Origin: Lentisphaeria bacterium | GTDB lineage: Bacteria > Verrucomicrobiota > Lentisphaeria > Victivallales > UBA1829 | Direction of reading: 5' to 3' | Assembly: GCA_017456805.1 (NCBI GenBank) | Contig: JAFTIQ010000019.1 | Span: forward strand, 4,240 to 68,239 | Length of the DNA: 64,000 nt | Shown: piece by piece, positions 42,598 through 51,271 of the stretch | Numbering within the stretch: the stretch's first letter is position 1 | How the letters are laid out: each line of letters begins with the position of its first letter | The notes under the pieces: model-generated | The model's input: only the letters and a program-made list of their open reading frames with translations | Database searches by the model: none | What the model was told of the DNA's origin: nothing | Made by a program: the position numbers and the translations under genes

Positions 42598-43884
42598 ATG
42601 TTTACATCAATTATTGTTGGAGCCGGGCACCGTTCCATGTGTTATGCTTCCTACGCTAAAGAGCGACCGGACAGGTTCCGGATCGTTGGCGTTGCAGATC
42701 CAAACCCCATTCGCTGTAAAAAAGCAATCAATGAATTTGGTATCAAACCGGATATGGTTTTTCATGATGCAGCAGAACTTGCTTCCCGCGGAAAATTGGC
42801 TGACTGTATCATCAACGGTACAATGGATGCTGATCACGTTCCCACAACAATCCCCTTGCTGGAAGCAGGTTATGATGTCCTTTTGGAGAAACCTATTGCA
42901 GTTTCTGCTGAAGAGGTTCATCTGTTGGATGAGACCGTCAAAAAATACCGCAGAAAAGTGATGATCTGCCATGTATTGAGATATGCCGATTTTTACACGG
43001 CAATCAAACAAAAAATTTTCGATGGAGAAATCGGAACTATTGTAAATATTCAGACCTCCGAACATGTAAGTTATCACCATATGGCAAATTGTTATGTTCG
43101 CGGAAAATGGAGACGCGAAGATATCTGTAAATCAACAATGCTTATGGCAAAATGCTGCCATGATTTGGATTTGATCTGCTGGTTTATGAGCGGGATAAAA
43201 CCTCTCCGGATCTCCAGTTTCGGAGGGCGTCATTTCTTCTGCAAAGAAAATGCTCCTGCCGGTTCCGGAGAGTATTGTCTCATTGATTGTCCATTGGAAA
43301 AAAGCTGTATCTATTCCAATAGACAAATCAATTTGAACAATCCGAAACGGTGGGGTTCTTATGTTTGGACCGGACTGGAAGGAGTTGACGAACCCTCCAT
43401 GGACGATTATGAACGTGAACTGAAACGGAAAGATAATCCTTATGCACGCTGTATCTGGAAAATGGACAACAATGTTGTAGACCGTCAATCAGTCATGATC
43501 GAATTCGCAAACGGGGCCACTGCAGTCCATAATCTCGTTGCCGGAACTGCGCGGCCCTGCCGGAAACTTCATATTGTCGGAACTCTTGGCGAAATTGAAG
43601 GGATCATGGATGACAGCAGTTTTGTTATCCGGAAAATCGACCCGAGACCGGGGCATGAATTCTCAAGCGAGGAGATCAATCTTTCCACTTATTCCGACAA
43701 TACCGGAGCCTTTGGCGGACACGGCGGCGGAGATCGAAAACTCGTGGTGGACTTTGTGGATCAACTGGAAGGAAAAACTCCATCCATTTCCTGCAGCTGC
43801 CTGGATGATTCCATCAATGGACATCTCGTCGGTTTCCTGGCTGATCAGGCACGCAGAGAAAACAGAGTCGTCGACTTTCCTTGA
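42598..43884 (+). CDS. Gfo/Idh/MocA oxidoreductase with cysteine insert
   Basis: A 428-residue NAD(P)-dependent oxidoreductase. The Rossmann start is SIIVGAGHRSM (about residues 4-14), LLEKPIAVS is the EKP signature (about 101), and CCHDLDLICWFMSG holds the catalytic-position His. An insert at about residues 225-245 reads YCLIDCPLEKSCIYS; three Cys in this spacing suggest a structural metal or disulfide, though no such site is established here. AAAGGAT precedes the start. It ends the pseudopilin/DUF4838 B operon and probably oxidises the sugar that enzyme releases. Confidence 0.88.
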   Translation: MFTSIIVGAGHRSMCYASYAKERPDRFRIVGVADPNPIRCKKAINEFGIKPDMVFHDAAELASRGKLADCIINGTMDADHVPTTIPLLEAGYDVLLEKPIAVSAEEVHLLDETVKKYRRKVMICHVLRYADFYTAIKQKIFDGEIGTIVNIQTSEHVSYHHMANCYVRGKWRREDICKSTMLMAKCCHDLDLICWFMSGIKPLRISSFGGRHFFCKENAPAGSGEYCLIDCPLEKSCIYSNRQINLNNPKRWGSYVWTGLEGVDEPSMDDYERELKRKDNPYARCIWKMDNNVVDRQSVMIEFANGATAVHNLVAGTARPCRKLHIVGTLGEIEGIMDDSSFVIRKIDPRPGHEFSSEEINLSTYSDNTGAFGGHGGGDRKLVVDFVDQLEGKTPSISCSCLDDSINGHLVGFLADQARRENRVVDFP

Positions 43885-43949
43885 CTTAATTCCGGAATCT
43901 CCTGCCACGGTTTTTCAATCTCCGGTAAAATCTTCGGGATTTTTTAGAG

Positions 43950-46694
43950 TTATTTTGCTCCGAACGCAGATTCCGGAACAAGAAGAGCTTTGTCGCAATA
44001 CGCTTTCTTTGCCGCCGCATCAAACCGGAGGGAAAGATAAACGATGTACGAATCTTCCTGCGGAATCGCTGCTCCGGCATTGATGTTGATCAGCCAGAGG
44101 TTTCCGTAAATCAGCATGTTCCTGGTGATTTTGAGCGGAGATGCAAACTTGTAATAAGCATAGCCATCTGTGGTTTTGATCAAACTGCCTTTCAGGGTCA
44201 GACAGCGCTTGTTGGCTTTTGTCTGATTGTCGTATGCGCCGAAGAACAGTTCTCCGGAACTGAAATCTTCCCAGACAGCTTTGCCCCGGTTGGCTTGAGG
44301 ATCTTCCACAGTGTTTTTCTTATTGAATGCCGCAAGCGCGGGATAGACAGTGAAGATTTTGTCAGCAGGGATCTGTTTCAACTCTGCCGGGAGCTGCTCC
44401 GTCCGGGCTTTTTTCCGGATCATAAGAATGTGATCGCAGAAGACTTTGTTGACGGCTGCCTTGCTGCCTTTTACGGCAGGACCTTCGAATTTCAGGGAGA
44501 ACCAGACTTCCCAGAGGTTGCCATCCTTTTCCGGTACGGCATAGATTCCGGCGTTGCGGAAATGATAGGAATTTCCGGTCAGAGAGAAGCGGGTTGCCGC
44601 GCTGAGTTTCACTTCGCCCAGACGGTAATATTTGTATTGATCCGGCACGATATCTTTTGCTTCGATCTCTGCTTTCTGCAGAAGGGTCCACTTCGCTTTG
44701 ATCTTTTTCCCGATGGTTTCCATGATGTAATCATGAGCAAAAATGCCGTAGGGGAAGGTGAGCCCGCCATGAGTTTTCGCGATTCCGGTGAGGGCATCTT
44801 TATCTGCTGCACCAGACGGATAAAAGACGATCCGCACATCTTCCGGAGCAGCATCAAGATACTTTGATTTTCCCTGAGTGAGCGCAAGTTCTTCCAGAAT
44901 TTGAGCTTCCCGGATTTGAACATCAAATTCGGTGACATTCATTCCGGCGGCTTTCATTTTCTTCAGGGTATCGATCACCCGGCTGCTGATGACTTTGACT
45001 CCGCCTTTCCGGATGCCGGAATCTTTCTCAAAATCAAAGAATCTCCGCAGGATTATCAAATCCAGCTCATACCGGACCCGGCGGATCCGGAACAATGCAG
45101 CAGAATCGTTTCCGACAGATTTTTCTGCCACATCAAACAGGGTGTTCCAGCGTTCCAGATTTTCCGGAGTCATATATTTCATTTCTTCCGGTGCAACGAT
45201 GAAGTTTCCGGCATAGCCTGCCCGGACAGCTTTTTCCCGGAGCTGTTCCAGTTCATTGAAGTAGAGGTACATCTCTCCGGCGGCTTTTCCGTAGGCAAGG
45301 GTCATGTATTCCCAGATCAATGCTTCGTAATTTTCATATCCGCTGAACATCCGGAGCAGGACCCATGATTCCAGATCGGCAAAGTTGGAGTTCGTCCGTG
45401 CGGAAACGTCATGCTCATAAATCGTTCCTCTGATCCCCAGCTCTTTCATGAGTTTGAAGTCATAACAGGCACGGCGCAATGCGGAATAGGGACCGAGATA
45501 GCACTGGTACGGATTGGGATAATACCAGATCAGAACGTTTTTGGAGATCTGACACCATTTTTTCAGATGGTTATACGTTTCCTGATTGGAAACATGATCC
45601 AGCGGCGCAAGCACATTATCGTCGATTGGGGCAAAGATGGTGATGAAATTATCGGGGAAAACCAGCCCGTTGGGCGGGACTTCTGTCTGTTCTTTCCGGT
45701 AGGCGAGGGTTGCGATTTTCAGTTTCGGGAAATCCTTCTGAACGCCGGCACTGATCTCTGCCAGGAATTCAAAGAACGCTCCGCAGGGTGTTCCATACTG
45801 CTGTTCTTTTTTCAGACATTCCGGACAATAACAGAATTTTCCGCCGTAATCCATAGCTGAGAGTTCAATATAGCAATCGCCGTAATCTTCAATGGCTTTC
45901 TGATAGCGGGTTGCTGCATGAGCCTTGACATTTTCCAGGAAGATTTTTCTCATCTCTTTGCTGGAGAAGCACATCTGTTTGTTTCTGACCCGTTTTCCGG
46001 ATTTATCCATGGTGTAGAATTCCGGATGATCTTTGAAATATTTGTCCGGGGGCATGAACTTGAAAATGGAGTGATGATCTTTCCCGATGGGGGTGAGCTG
46101 ACAGAGAAAACCGAGATCTTTGGAACGGACTTCCCAGTTCTGGAAGTTCCGGATGTAAAATTCAAAAGTCGTCTTCCGGTCACGGTGATAGATATAGGTC
46201 ATCAGACAGCGGAAATCCACTCCGTTGGTATAGCTTTTGTTCAATCTGAGCTTGATTTCTTTTGCGGTCGGAATGACTTCATCACCGAAGGGACTCAGCA
46301 CCCGGTACTGCAATTCGTCCTGAAGAAAATGATAAACCGCATGAAGGGTTCCGTTTTTCCCCTCTCCGCCGAGATAAAGATGATTGCCGGCAGTTACCGC
46401 ATAACATTGTTTTCCGTCTGTCAGCCCGGGAACGGGTTTTCCCAGATAAATCTTTGTTCCGGGAACTTCTGTTCTGGAAATTTTGAACTCTTTTCCGGTG
46501 ATTTTTCCCAGAATCAGCTGAAGTTCTTTTGCTGCATGTTCTGTATTACTGCTGCATTTTTCAGGCAGGATGATTGCGGCTGGCGTTCCGCTTTCCGGGC
46601 AGATCACAGCATCCGTCACAACCGGTGCTCCGCTGACACAAAAGGCTGCGGCAATTGCAGTAAAAACTGACAATATCGTTTTCTGATTTTTCAT
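43950..46694 (-). CDS. Secreted DUF4838 protein C with two C-terminal repeats
   Basis: A 914-residue exported protein. The signal peptide is about residues 1-23 (ending AFCVSGAP). A GH67-like small domain (TEHAAKELQLILGKITG) is followed by the DUF4838 barrel with ELSAMDYGGKFCYCPEC (CxCxxC) and IWYYPNPYQC. Two beta domains near the C-terminus (about residues 600-770 and 790-914) are related to those of protein B. AAGGAG precedes the ATG. It is 14 bp downstream of pseudopilin 3, repeating the gene order of the two other DUF4838 loci. The substrate is unknown. Confidence 0.85.
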   Translation of the reverse strand: MKNQKTILSVFTAIAAAFCVSGAPVVTDAVICPESGTPAAIILPEKCSSNTEHAAKELQLILGKITGKEFKISRTEVPGTKIYLGKPVPGLTDGKQCYAVTAGNHLYLGGEGKNGTLHAVYHFLQDELQYRVLSPFGDEVIPTAKEIKLRLNKSYTNGVDFRCLMTYIYHRDRKTTFEFYIRNFQNWEVRSKDLGFLCQLTPIGKDHHSIFKFMPPDKYFKDHPEFYTMDKSGKRVRNKQMCFSSKEMRKIFLENVKAHAATRYQKAIEDYGDCYIELSAMDYGGKFCYCPECLKKEQQYGTPCGAFFEFLAEISAGVQKDFPKLKIATLAYRKEQTEVPPNGLVFPDNFITIFAPIDDNVLAPLDHVSNQETYNHLKKWCQISKNVLIWYYPNPYQCYLGPYSALRRACYDFKLMKELGIRGTIYEHDVSARTNSNFADLESWVLLRMFSGYENYEALIWEYMTLAYGKAAGEMYLYFNELEQLREKAVRAGYAGNFIVAPEEMKYMTPENLERWNTLFDVAEKSVGNDSAALFRIRRVRYELDLIILRRFFDFEKDSGIRKGGVKVISSRVIDTLKKMKAAGMNVTEFDVQIREAQILEELALTQGKSKYLDAAPEDVRIVFYPSGAADKDALTGIAKTHGGLTFPYGIFAHDYIMETIGKKIKAKWTLLQKAEIEAKDIVPDQYKYYRLGEVKLSAATRFSLTGNSYHFRNAGIYAVPEKDGNLWEVWFSLKFEGPAVKGSKAAVNKVFCDHILMIRKKARTEQLPAELKQIPADKIFTVYPALAAFNKKNTVEDPQANRGKAVWEDFSSGELFFGAYDNQTKANKRCLTLKGSLIKTTDGYAYYKFASPLKITRNMLIYGNLWLININAGAAIPQEDSYIVYLSLRFDAAAKKAYCDKALLVPESAFGAK

Positions 46695-46708
46695 TATTTT
46701 CTCCTTGA

Positions 46709-47383
46709 TCAGTAGTTCTTAGCGGGATTGGGATCTCTGAATGCGTTCCAGGGAAGTTCCTGGGCTGCGCTCTTTACGATTGCCGCCGGAGCAGTATCAA
46801 TATTTCCTCCGACAGCCAGAAAGGAGATCCGGTTGAGTGTGTGACGGTCAATGGAATCTCCAGGGTAGGTATAGAAATGTCCATTCGTATCTGCATTGGA
46901 ATCTTTATCCACATTTTTGTCCACCGCAAACAAATGATGGGAAGGCTGGGGGATCTTTGTGATTTTGATGGGATACGGCTTGGAAAGTTCTCCCCATACA
47001 ACTGCCAGCCCGGAAAGATAATGATTCATACCGTAAGAGATGAAGCTGGCATCATTTTTTGTGCACTGATGCTTATCGGAAGGACAGTGGAAGACTGAAC
47101 TTTTGAGTATGATCTGATTGCTTGCTTTTCCGGGATAAAGATAGGGAAGAAGCTGGGTGGTCCAGCGGTTTTCTGCTTTCACGTTTTCTCCCGGAAGAAC
47201 ATCATCATTATCCCCGGTGTACATGAGAACCCCGGTTCCGATTCCTTTGAGATTGTTGATACAAGCTGTGGCGCGTCCTTTTTCCCTGGCGCTGTTGAGC
47301 GCGGGAAGCAACATTCCTGCCAGAATCGCAATAATTGCAATCACAACCAGCAATTCGATTAAGGTGAAACAACGAACTTTCAT
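46709..47383 (-). CDS. Pseudopilin-like protein 3
   Basis: A 224-residue prepilin-like protein starting [20 protein letters not shown] (cleavage before Phe6), then [21 protein letters not shown]. The C-terminal part lacks a clean H-x9-DG motif but has [19 protein letters not shown] at the same place. AGGAG precedes the ATG. It leads the operon with DUF4838 C and is divergent from an AraC-family regulator 154 bp away. Confidence 0.9.
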   Translation of the reverse strand: MKVRCFTLIELLVVIAIIAILAGMLLPALNSAREKGRATACINNLKGIGTGVLMYTGDNDDVLPGENVKAENRWTTQLLPYLYPGKASNQIILKSSVFHCPSDKHQCTKNDASFISYGMNHYLSGLAVVWGELSKPYPIKITKIPQPSHHLFAVDKNVDKDSNADTNGHFYTYPGDSIDRHTLNRISFLAVGGNIDTAPAAIVKSAAQELPWNAFRDPNPAKNY

Positions 47384-47440
47384 GAACGTTCTCCTGTTTT
47401 TTTATAATTTTTCTTTTGAAAATTTTTGTTTCTGCAATAT

Positions 47441-47468
47441 ATTATAGTCTGAAAACAAGGGAATACAA
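47441..47468 (-). promoter_or_regulatory. Promoter of the pseudopilin 3 / DUF4838 C operon
   Basis: Minus-strand TTGTAT (47463-47468), 16-bp spacer, TATAAT (47441-47446); an overlapping TATATT is also possible. The -35 is next to the TTAAGA boxes at 47476-47526, as expected for an AraC-type activated promoter. Confidence 0.5.
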
Positions 47469-47475
47469 GGTGTGA

Positions 47476-47526
47476 TTTTAAGAAAACAGCACTGATTCTT
47501 AAGAAAAACTTATCTTAAATTAAGAT
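47476..47526. promoter_or_regulatory. Three phased TTAAGA boxes, probable AraC-type operator
   Basis: TTTTAAGAAA (47476-47485), TTCTTAAGAA (47496-47505, a perfect palindrome) and ATCTTAAATTAAGAT (47512-47526) are centred about 20 and 19 bp apart, i.e. on the same face of the helix. They lie between the divergent promoters of the AraC gene and the pseudopilin 3 operon. Confidence 0.5.
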
Positions 47527-47537
47527 TTCTCCGGATT

Positions 47538-48365
47538 ATGGATATTGATTACAATACACTGATTTTGAAAACGATAAAAGTTGATCGGATTGAGGTGGAT
47601 TCCAGGTGGATGACCGGAAATTTTCCCCCGGCATGGCGGATCATTTCCTACGCCCGCATTTATTTCCCGGTCAGCGGAGAGGGCTCTGTTACGAACGACG
47701 GCGAAACCTATCATCTGAAACCGGGAATGATGCTGCTCGTTCCGCCGTTTGCAAATGCAAAAGTCTGCTGTCCGGAACGGCTTTGCAAATATTGGACTCA
47801 TTTTAATGCGCAGCTTCCCGGTGCCCCCTCCGATCTCTTTTTCCTTCATGGAAAATGTATTGAGATCAGTACTGCCGGAAGAGAAGATCATTTTTATTCC
47901 GTTTTCGATCATCTGATCAAGATTGAAAATCAGCCGGTGAAAAGCCCGATCGATCATTATGAGTATGACGCTTATTTCCGGCTGCTGATTGCGCCGTTTC
48001 TGCGGGCATTAACGGAATCACCCGCAAAAACAGTGCTCCCGAGGGCAATGGAACTTCTTCAATTCATTGAAGAAAATTACAGCAGGAAACTTACCCTGAA
48101 AGAGCTGGCAGAAGTCGCCTGTATGCACCCGAATTATCTTTGCAGCAGTTTCCGGAAAAGGATGAATATGACTGTTTTTGAATATATCGAAAGAGTCCGT
48201 TTTCATCATGCTCTGGAATATATCCGGCAGGGGAAAATGATGTTCAGCGAAATCGCGGAACTGACCGGTTTTTCCTCTCTTCAGGCGTTTTCCAAGAATT
48301 TCCGGAAGATCTACGGCGTTTCTCCCCGGAACTTTGATACGGCGGAAATCTCTATTAAATATTGA
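47538..48365 (+). CDS. AraC-family transcription regulator
   Basis: A 275-residue regulator. The N-terminal half is a cupin-like sensor (ARIYFPVSGEGSVTNDGETYHLKPGMMLLVPP). The C-terminal 100 residues are the double helix-turn-helix, first helix around LTLKELAEVACMHPNYLCSSFRKRM and second with FSEIAELTGFSSLQAFSKNFRKIYGVSP. No Shine-Dalgarno is visible before the ATG, so translation may be leaderless or poor. It is divergent from the pseudopilin 3/DUF4838 C operon, its likely target. Confidence 0.9.
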   Translation: MDIDYNTLILKTIKVDRIEVDSRWMTGNFPPAWRIISYARIYFPVSGEGSVTNDGETYHLKPGMMLLVPPFANAKVCCPERLCKYWTHFNAQLPGAPSDLFFLHGKCIEISTAGREDHFYSVFDHLIKIENQPVKSPIDHYEYDAYFRLLIAPFLRALTESPAKTVLPRAMELLQFIEENYSRKLTLKELAEVACMHPNYLCSSFRKRMNMTVFEYIERVRFHHALEYIRQGKMMFSEIAELTGFSSLQAFSKNFRKIYGVSPRNFDTAEISIKY

Positions 48366-48381
48366 GCAAAAGGTGGATAAT

Positions 48382-48789
48382 ATGGCTGAGTTGAAATTGA
48401 TCCTGCCCCCCGACGAGGAACTGGAAGAGGAATTTGTCCGGACAGCCAGCGGTCCCGGCGGACAGAATGTGAATAAAACTTCCACCGCGGTCAGACTGGT
48501 TTACCGGTTTATGGAAAGTGATTTCCTCTCAGATGATGTAAAAGAACGGCTGAAAAACCTGATCGGCGGAGAGAAAGATTTTATCTCTATTCTTGCCCGG
48601 GAATCCCGCAGTCTGCCCGATAACCGGGAAGCCGCACGGATCAGACTTTCCAATCTGTTGAAAGCAGCTTTGAAAGTTCCTAAAAAACGCAAGCCCACCA
48701 AGCCGACAAGAGCCTCTCAGGAACGGCGATTGGCAGAAAAAGCGCGCCGCTCCGGGATCAAAGCAGGCCGACGGGCTTCGTTTGAATAA
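48382..48789 (+). CDS. arfB: Alternative ribosome-rescue factor ArfB (release-factor-like)
   Basis: A 135-residue peptidyl-tRNA hydrolase that rescues ribosomes stalled without a stop codon. The catalytic GGQ is in SGPGGQNVNKTSTAVRL at about residues 26-28. The basic tail (KKRKPTKPTRASQERRLAEKARRSG...) matches the ArfB/YaeJ tail that enters the empty mRNA channel. Length equals the family norm, and no stop-codon-recognition domain is present. AGGTGG precedes the ATG at 48382. It follows the AraC gene by 16 bp and is closed by a strong terminator. Confidence 0.92.
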   Translation: MAELKLILPPDEELEEEFVRTASGPGGQNVNKTSTAVRLVYRFMESDFLSDDVKERLKNLIGGEKDFISILARESRSLPDNREAARIRLSNLLKAALKVPKKRKPTKPTRASQERRLAEKARRSGIKAGRRASFE

Positions 48790-48792
48790 AAA

Positions 48793-48826
48793 AACACGCA
48801 GTTTTGAGGCTGCGTGTTTCGTTTTA
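48793..48826. terminator. Bidirectional intrinsic terminator between arfB and pseudopilin 4
   Basis: AACACGCAG (48793-48801) pairs with CTGCGTGTT (48810-48818) around an 8-nt loop. A T-rich tract follows on the plus strand and an A-run precedes it, so the hairpin can end both convergent transcripts. Confidence 0.85.
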
Positions 48827-48845
48827 AGAGAGACTTCCCTTGAGA

Positions 48846-49574
48846 TCAGGGTGCAACTTTCGGATAATCCGGGTTCCAGTCTTTTCCCTGTGTTCCGCCA
48901 TCGGCTTTGCGGGCTTCAACATGACCATCGGTGAACGCAAAGTTGTTGTTTATGCCGTGGATCGGCTGCACGCAGCGGAGAGAATCTCCTCCTGAAGTAC
49001 CAAGCGGAATCCGTTCATCTCCGGCAGGGCCGCCGGAACGGGGACCCTGAGGTCCAACCCAGCTGCTCCGGTCTTTGATCTGATCTGTACATGCAAAGTT
49101 GATGCACTGATTGCGGACGCGGGCGAGCTTCCGGCCTTTATCCATACGGGTTGCATCGTCAACAAGTCCGAACTGACTGATTCCGTATCCTGCGGCGGGA
49201 GTTACTTCTTCAGCTCCCTGGAACGGATAGAATTTATTCTGATTAGCATAACCGGGACATTCGTAAACTTTCCAGTCAACATATTGAGCAAGAAGACCAT
49301 ACCAGTAGACGTTTCCGGCAGAACTCATTTTTACTCCGCCGTATTCTGCTGCCGGATAATTTTTTCCATATCCCATAACGAGAACACCGTCATTTTCTGC
49401 CACATACTGCTGCTGGGCAAGGTTGATCTGTTTCAGGTTTCCGACGCAATTGGAAGCCCGTGCCCGTGCTCTGGCGTTGTTGAGAGCGGGAAGCAGCATT
49501 CCGGCGAGAATTGCAATGATTGCAATCACAACAAGGAGTTCGATCAAAGTGAACCGACGACGCATAATATACAT
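48846..49574 (-). CDS. Pseudopilin-like protein 4 (start inside an inverted repeat)
   Basis: A 242-residue prepilin-like protein, [20 protein letters not shown]..., with the expected cleavage before Phe8, [17 protein letters not shown] next, and a C-terminal [16 protein letters not shown] motif of the H-x9-DG type. The start may be 49574 or the ATG at 49565. No good Shine-Dalgarno lies before either, and both fall within the left arm of the 25-bp inverted repeat. It has no downstream enzyme gene; arfB converges on it. This is the only pseudopilin in the window that appears to be a single-gene unit with complete flanks. Confidence 0.88.
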   Translation of the reverse strand: MYIMRRRFTLIELLVVIAIIAILAGMLLPALNNARARARASNCVGNLKQINLAQQQYVAENDGVLVMGYGKNYPAAEYGGVKMSSAGNVYWYGLLAQYVDWKVYECPGYANQNKFYPFQGAEEVTPAAGYGISQFGLVDDATRMDKGRKLARVRNQCINFACTDQIKDRSSWVGPQGPRSGGPAGDERIPLGTSGGDSLRCVQPIHGINNNFAFTDGHVEARKADGGTQGKDWNPDYPKVAP

Positions 49575-49688
49575 TATGTTAAGTCACGGTGTCTGATAAT
49601 CAATGAGTTATGGAGTTTTTAAACAAAAACCGGTCTTAAAAAAAGGCCAAAACGAATGGAAAGGACTTAACATAATGTATATTATGCG
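49561..49688. repeat. 25-bp perfect inverted repeat enclosing 78 bp
   Basis: The sequence at 49561-49585 (CGCATAATATACATTATG...) is exactly repeated, inverted, at 49664-49688. The left arm holds the translation start of pseudopilin 4 on the minus strand. The right arm carries the same start sequence on the plus strand, where it runs into a stop after three codons. The 78-bp interior is A+T-rich. Both an invertible segment and an RNA hairpin are possible. Confidence 0.9.
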
Positions 49689-50043
49689 AAGTTGATAAGT
49701 GTCTCCACGCAAAAATTATACAACAAAAATTCGGATATGTCAAGAGGGTGATTTTAGGAAAAACAATCTTTTTTTGATTTTTTTTCAATTTTATCCTTTT
49801 CGCGCATGGATTTTATCATTTTTTTGCGAATAAAAGAATGAATATGCCATCATTAAAGAGTTAGCAAATTGCAAAAACAATCCATGTTGGAACAATGCTT
49901 TTTTATTTGCTCATATATATGAGTTATATTGTTTTTTTTGTAAAAAATATTATTTTTTTTAATTTGTTTACTTGCATTTAATGTTTTTAGCGATATATTA
50001 GAAAAAGAAAGTCATATTTAACAGTATGTAGGAGTTTGTGAAA
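49575..50043. other. A+T-rich region between pseudopilin 4 and a GntR regulator
   Basis: About 470 bp without a gene. The left part holds the interior and right arm of the inverted repeat. The rest (49690-49970) is very A+T-rich with long T runs and no ORF or hairpin I trust. The promoter at 49972-49999 and the GGAG before the regulator's ATG follow. Confidence 0.6.
49972..49999 (+). promoter_or_regulatory. Promoter of the GntR regulator at 50044
   Basis: TTGCAT at 49972-49977, 16-bp spacer, TATATT at 49994-49999, 45 bp upstream of the ATG. Confidence 0.6.
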
Positions 50044-51126
50044 ATGAGAGCCGGACGAGTCAATATGACGGAAAATATCCGTGAGGCTTTGGAAGAGATG
50101 ATCCTGCGCGGCAATTTCCGTACAGGAGAACAGCTTGCCTCCAATGCCGAATTGGCGGCGCGGTTTGGTGTTTCCACTCTTACGGCTGACCGGGCGGTTC
50201 GTTTGCTTGTTGATAAAGGTTTGGTTTACCGCAAACATGGTGTCGGGACATTTGTCGGTTCACCGGAACCGCGGGAGCAGAAGCCGAAGTATCGGATCGC
50301 GGTTGCTGATAAGAAATTTCCTGCCACACCTGTATGGGAAAGTGCCATGGGGATCCGGACAAGGATCAGTATTCAGCATCTTTATATGAAACAGTGCGAT
50401 GTAAAGTTGATTGATTATCTGACGCTTTGTGATCCGAAGCTGTTTGCGGCTGCCATAGATGGGATGGATGGTCTTTTGATTACCTCCGGATTTATTGATC
50501 CATTAACGGTTGAAATTTTGAAAAAGCTGGAAATCCCCGTTGTGATCACTCATTTGGAAGAAGAACTGGATCTTCCGTTTCACCAGATCATGTTTGATAA
50601 CAGCCGTGGAATTAGGGCAGCAGTTGAAAAAATACTTCAGCAGAATCCTCCGGAAATACTGATTGTTTATGAGAATCATCCTAACGGATTGCTCCGCAAG
50701 GAGATGTTTGAAAAATCTGTGATTTCCGGCGGTTATCCGGAGAAGCAGATCAAGTTCTGCTGTGTGGAAACAGATGCTCTGACGAATGCAATCCCAAGTT
50801 ACCGTCTGGGATTGAAACTGTGTTCTGGGATCAAAGGAAAGTTTTTGTTTTCCACTTCGGATGTAGTCAGTTTTTCTTTGCTGGAAGCCTTTCGTGAAAA
50901 GGGGATGGAAGCAGGGAAGGATTTTCAGCTTCTGAGCTACGATAATCTGGAAGATTATGGATGTCTGCCGTATAAAGAACCTTGTTTGACGACGATTGAT
51001 GCGCCGAAGGCAAGATTGGCGGAACGTTCTTCTGATTTGCTTTTGGAGCAGATTGGAAAATCGTTGGATGAGACAGTAATTGTCCGGATTCCGACCAGGC
51101 TTGTCGTTCGTAAAACGGCATTTTGA
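50044..51126 (+). CDS. GntR-type regulator with periplasmic-binding-like sensor
   Basis: A 360-residue regulator. A GntR winged helix (TENIREALEEMILRGNFRTGEQLASNAEL, recognition helix AARFGVSTLTADRAVRLLVDKGLVYRKHGVGTFV) is fused to a LacI-like ligand domain starting KYRIAVADK. The ATG at 50044 is chosen because the AGGAG is 9 nt away; a GTG at 50038 is too close to it. It directly precedes the pseudopilin 5/DUF4091/lyase operon, which it probably regulates. Confidence 0.87.
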   Translation: MRAGRVNMTENIREALEEMILRGNFRTGEQLASNAELAARFGVSTLTADRAVRLLVDKGLVYRKHGVGTFVGSPEPREQKPKYRIAVADKKFPATPVWESAMGIRTRISIQHLYMKQCDVKLIDYLTLCDPKLFAAAIDGMDGLLITSGFIDPLTVEILKKLEIPVVITHLEEELDLPFHQIMFDNSRGIRAAVEKILQQNPPEILIVYENHPNGLLRKEMFEKSVISGGYPEKQIKFCCVETDALTNAIPSYRLGLKLCSGIKGKFLFSTSDVVSFSLLEAFREKGMEAGKDFQLLSYDNLEDYGCLPYKEPCLTTIDAPKARLAERSSDLLLEQIGKSLDETVIVRIPTRLVVRKTAF

Positions 51127-51271
51127 GTCTGAGATACAGACAGAGTAAGAAAGAAAAAAATAGGAGCTTGTCTCTTGAAAAAGAGAATCCGGGACAGTCG
51201 TTCCGGGATGGTAATTTGTGCATCAATTGTTCATGGTGGCAAAGGAAAAATATCCAAAACAGGAGGTTTTT

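Noticed and set aside
51180..51210. Possible hairpin between the GntR regulator and pseudopilin 5
   Set aside because: The TCCGGGA copies are direct, not inverted, repeats, so no stable stem forms.
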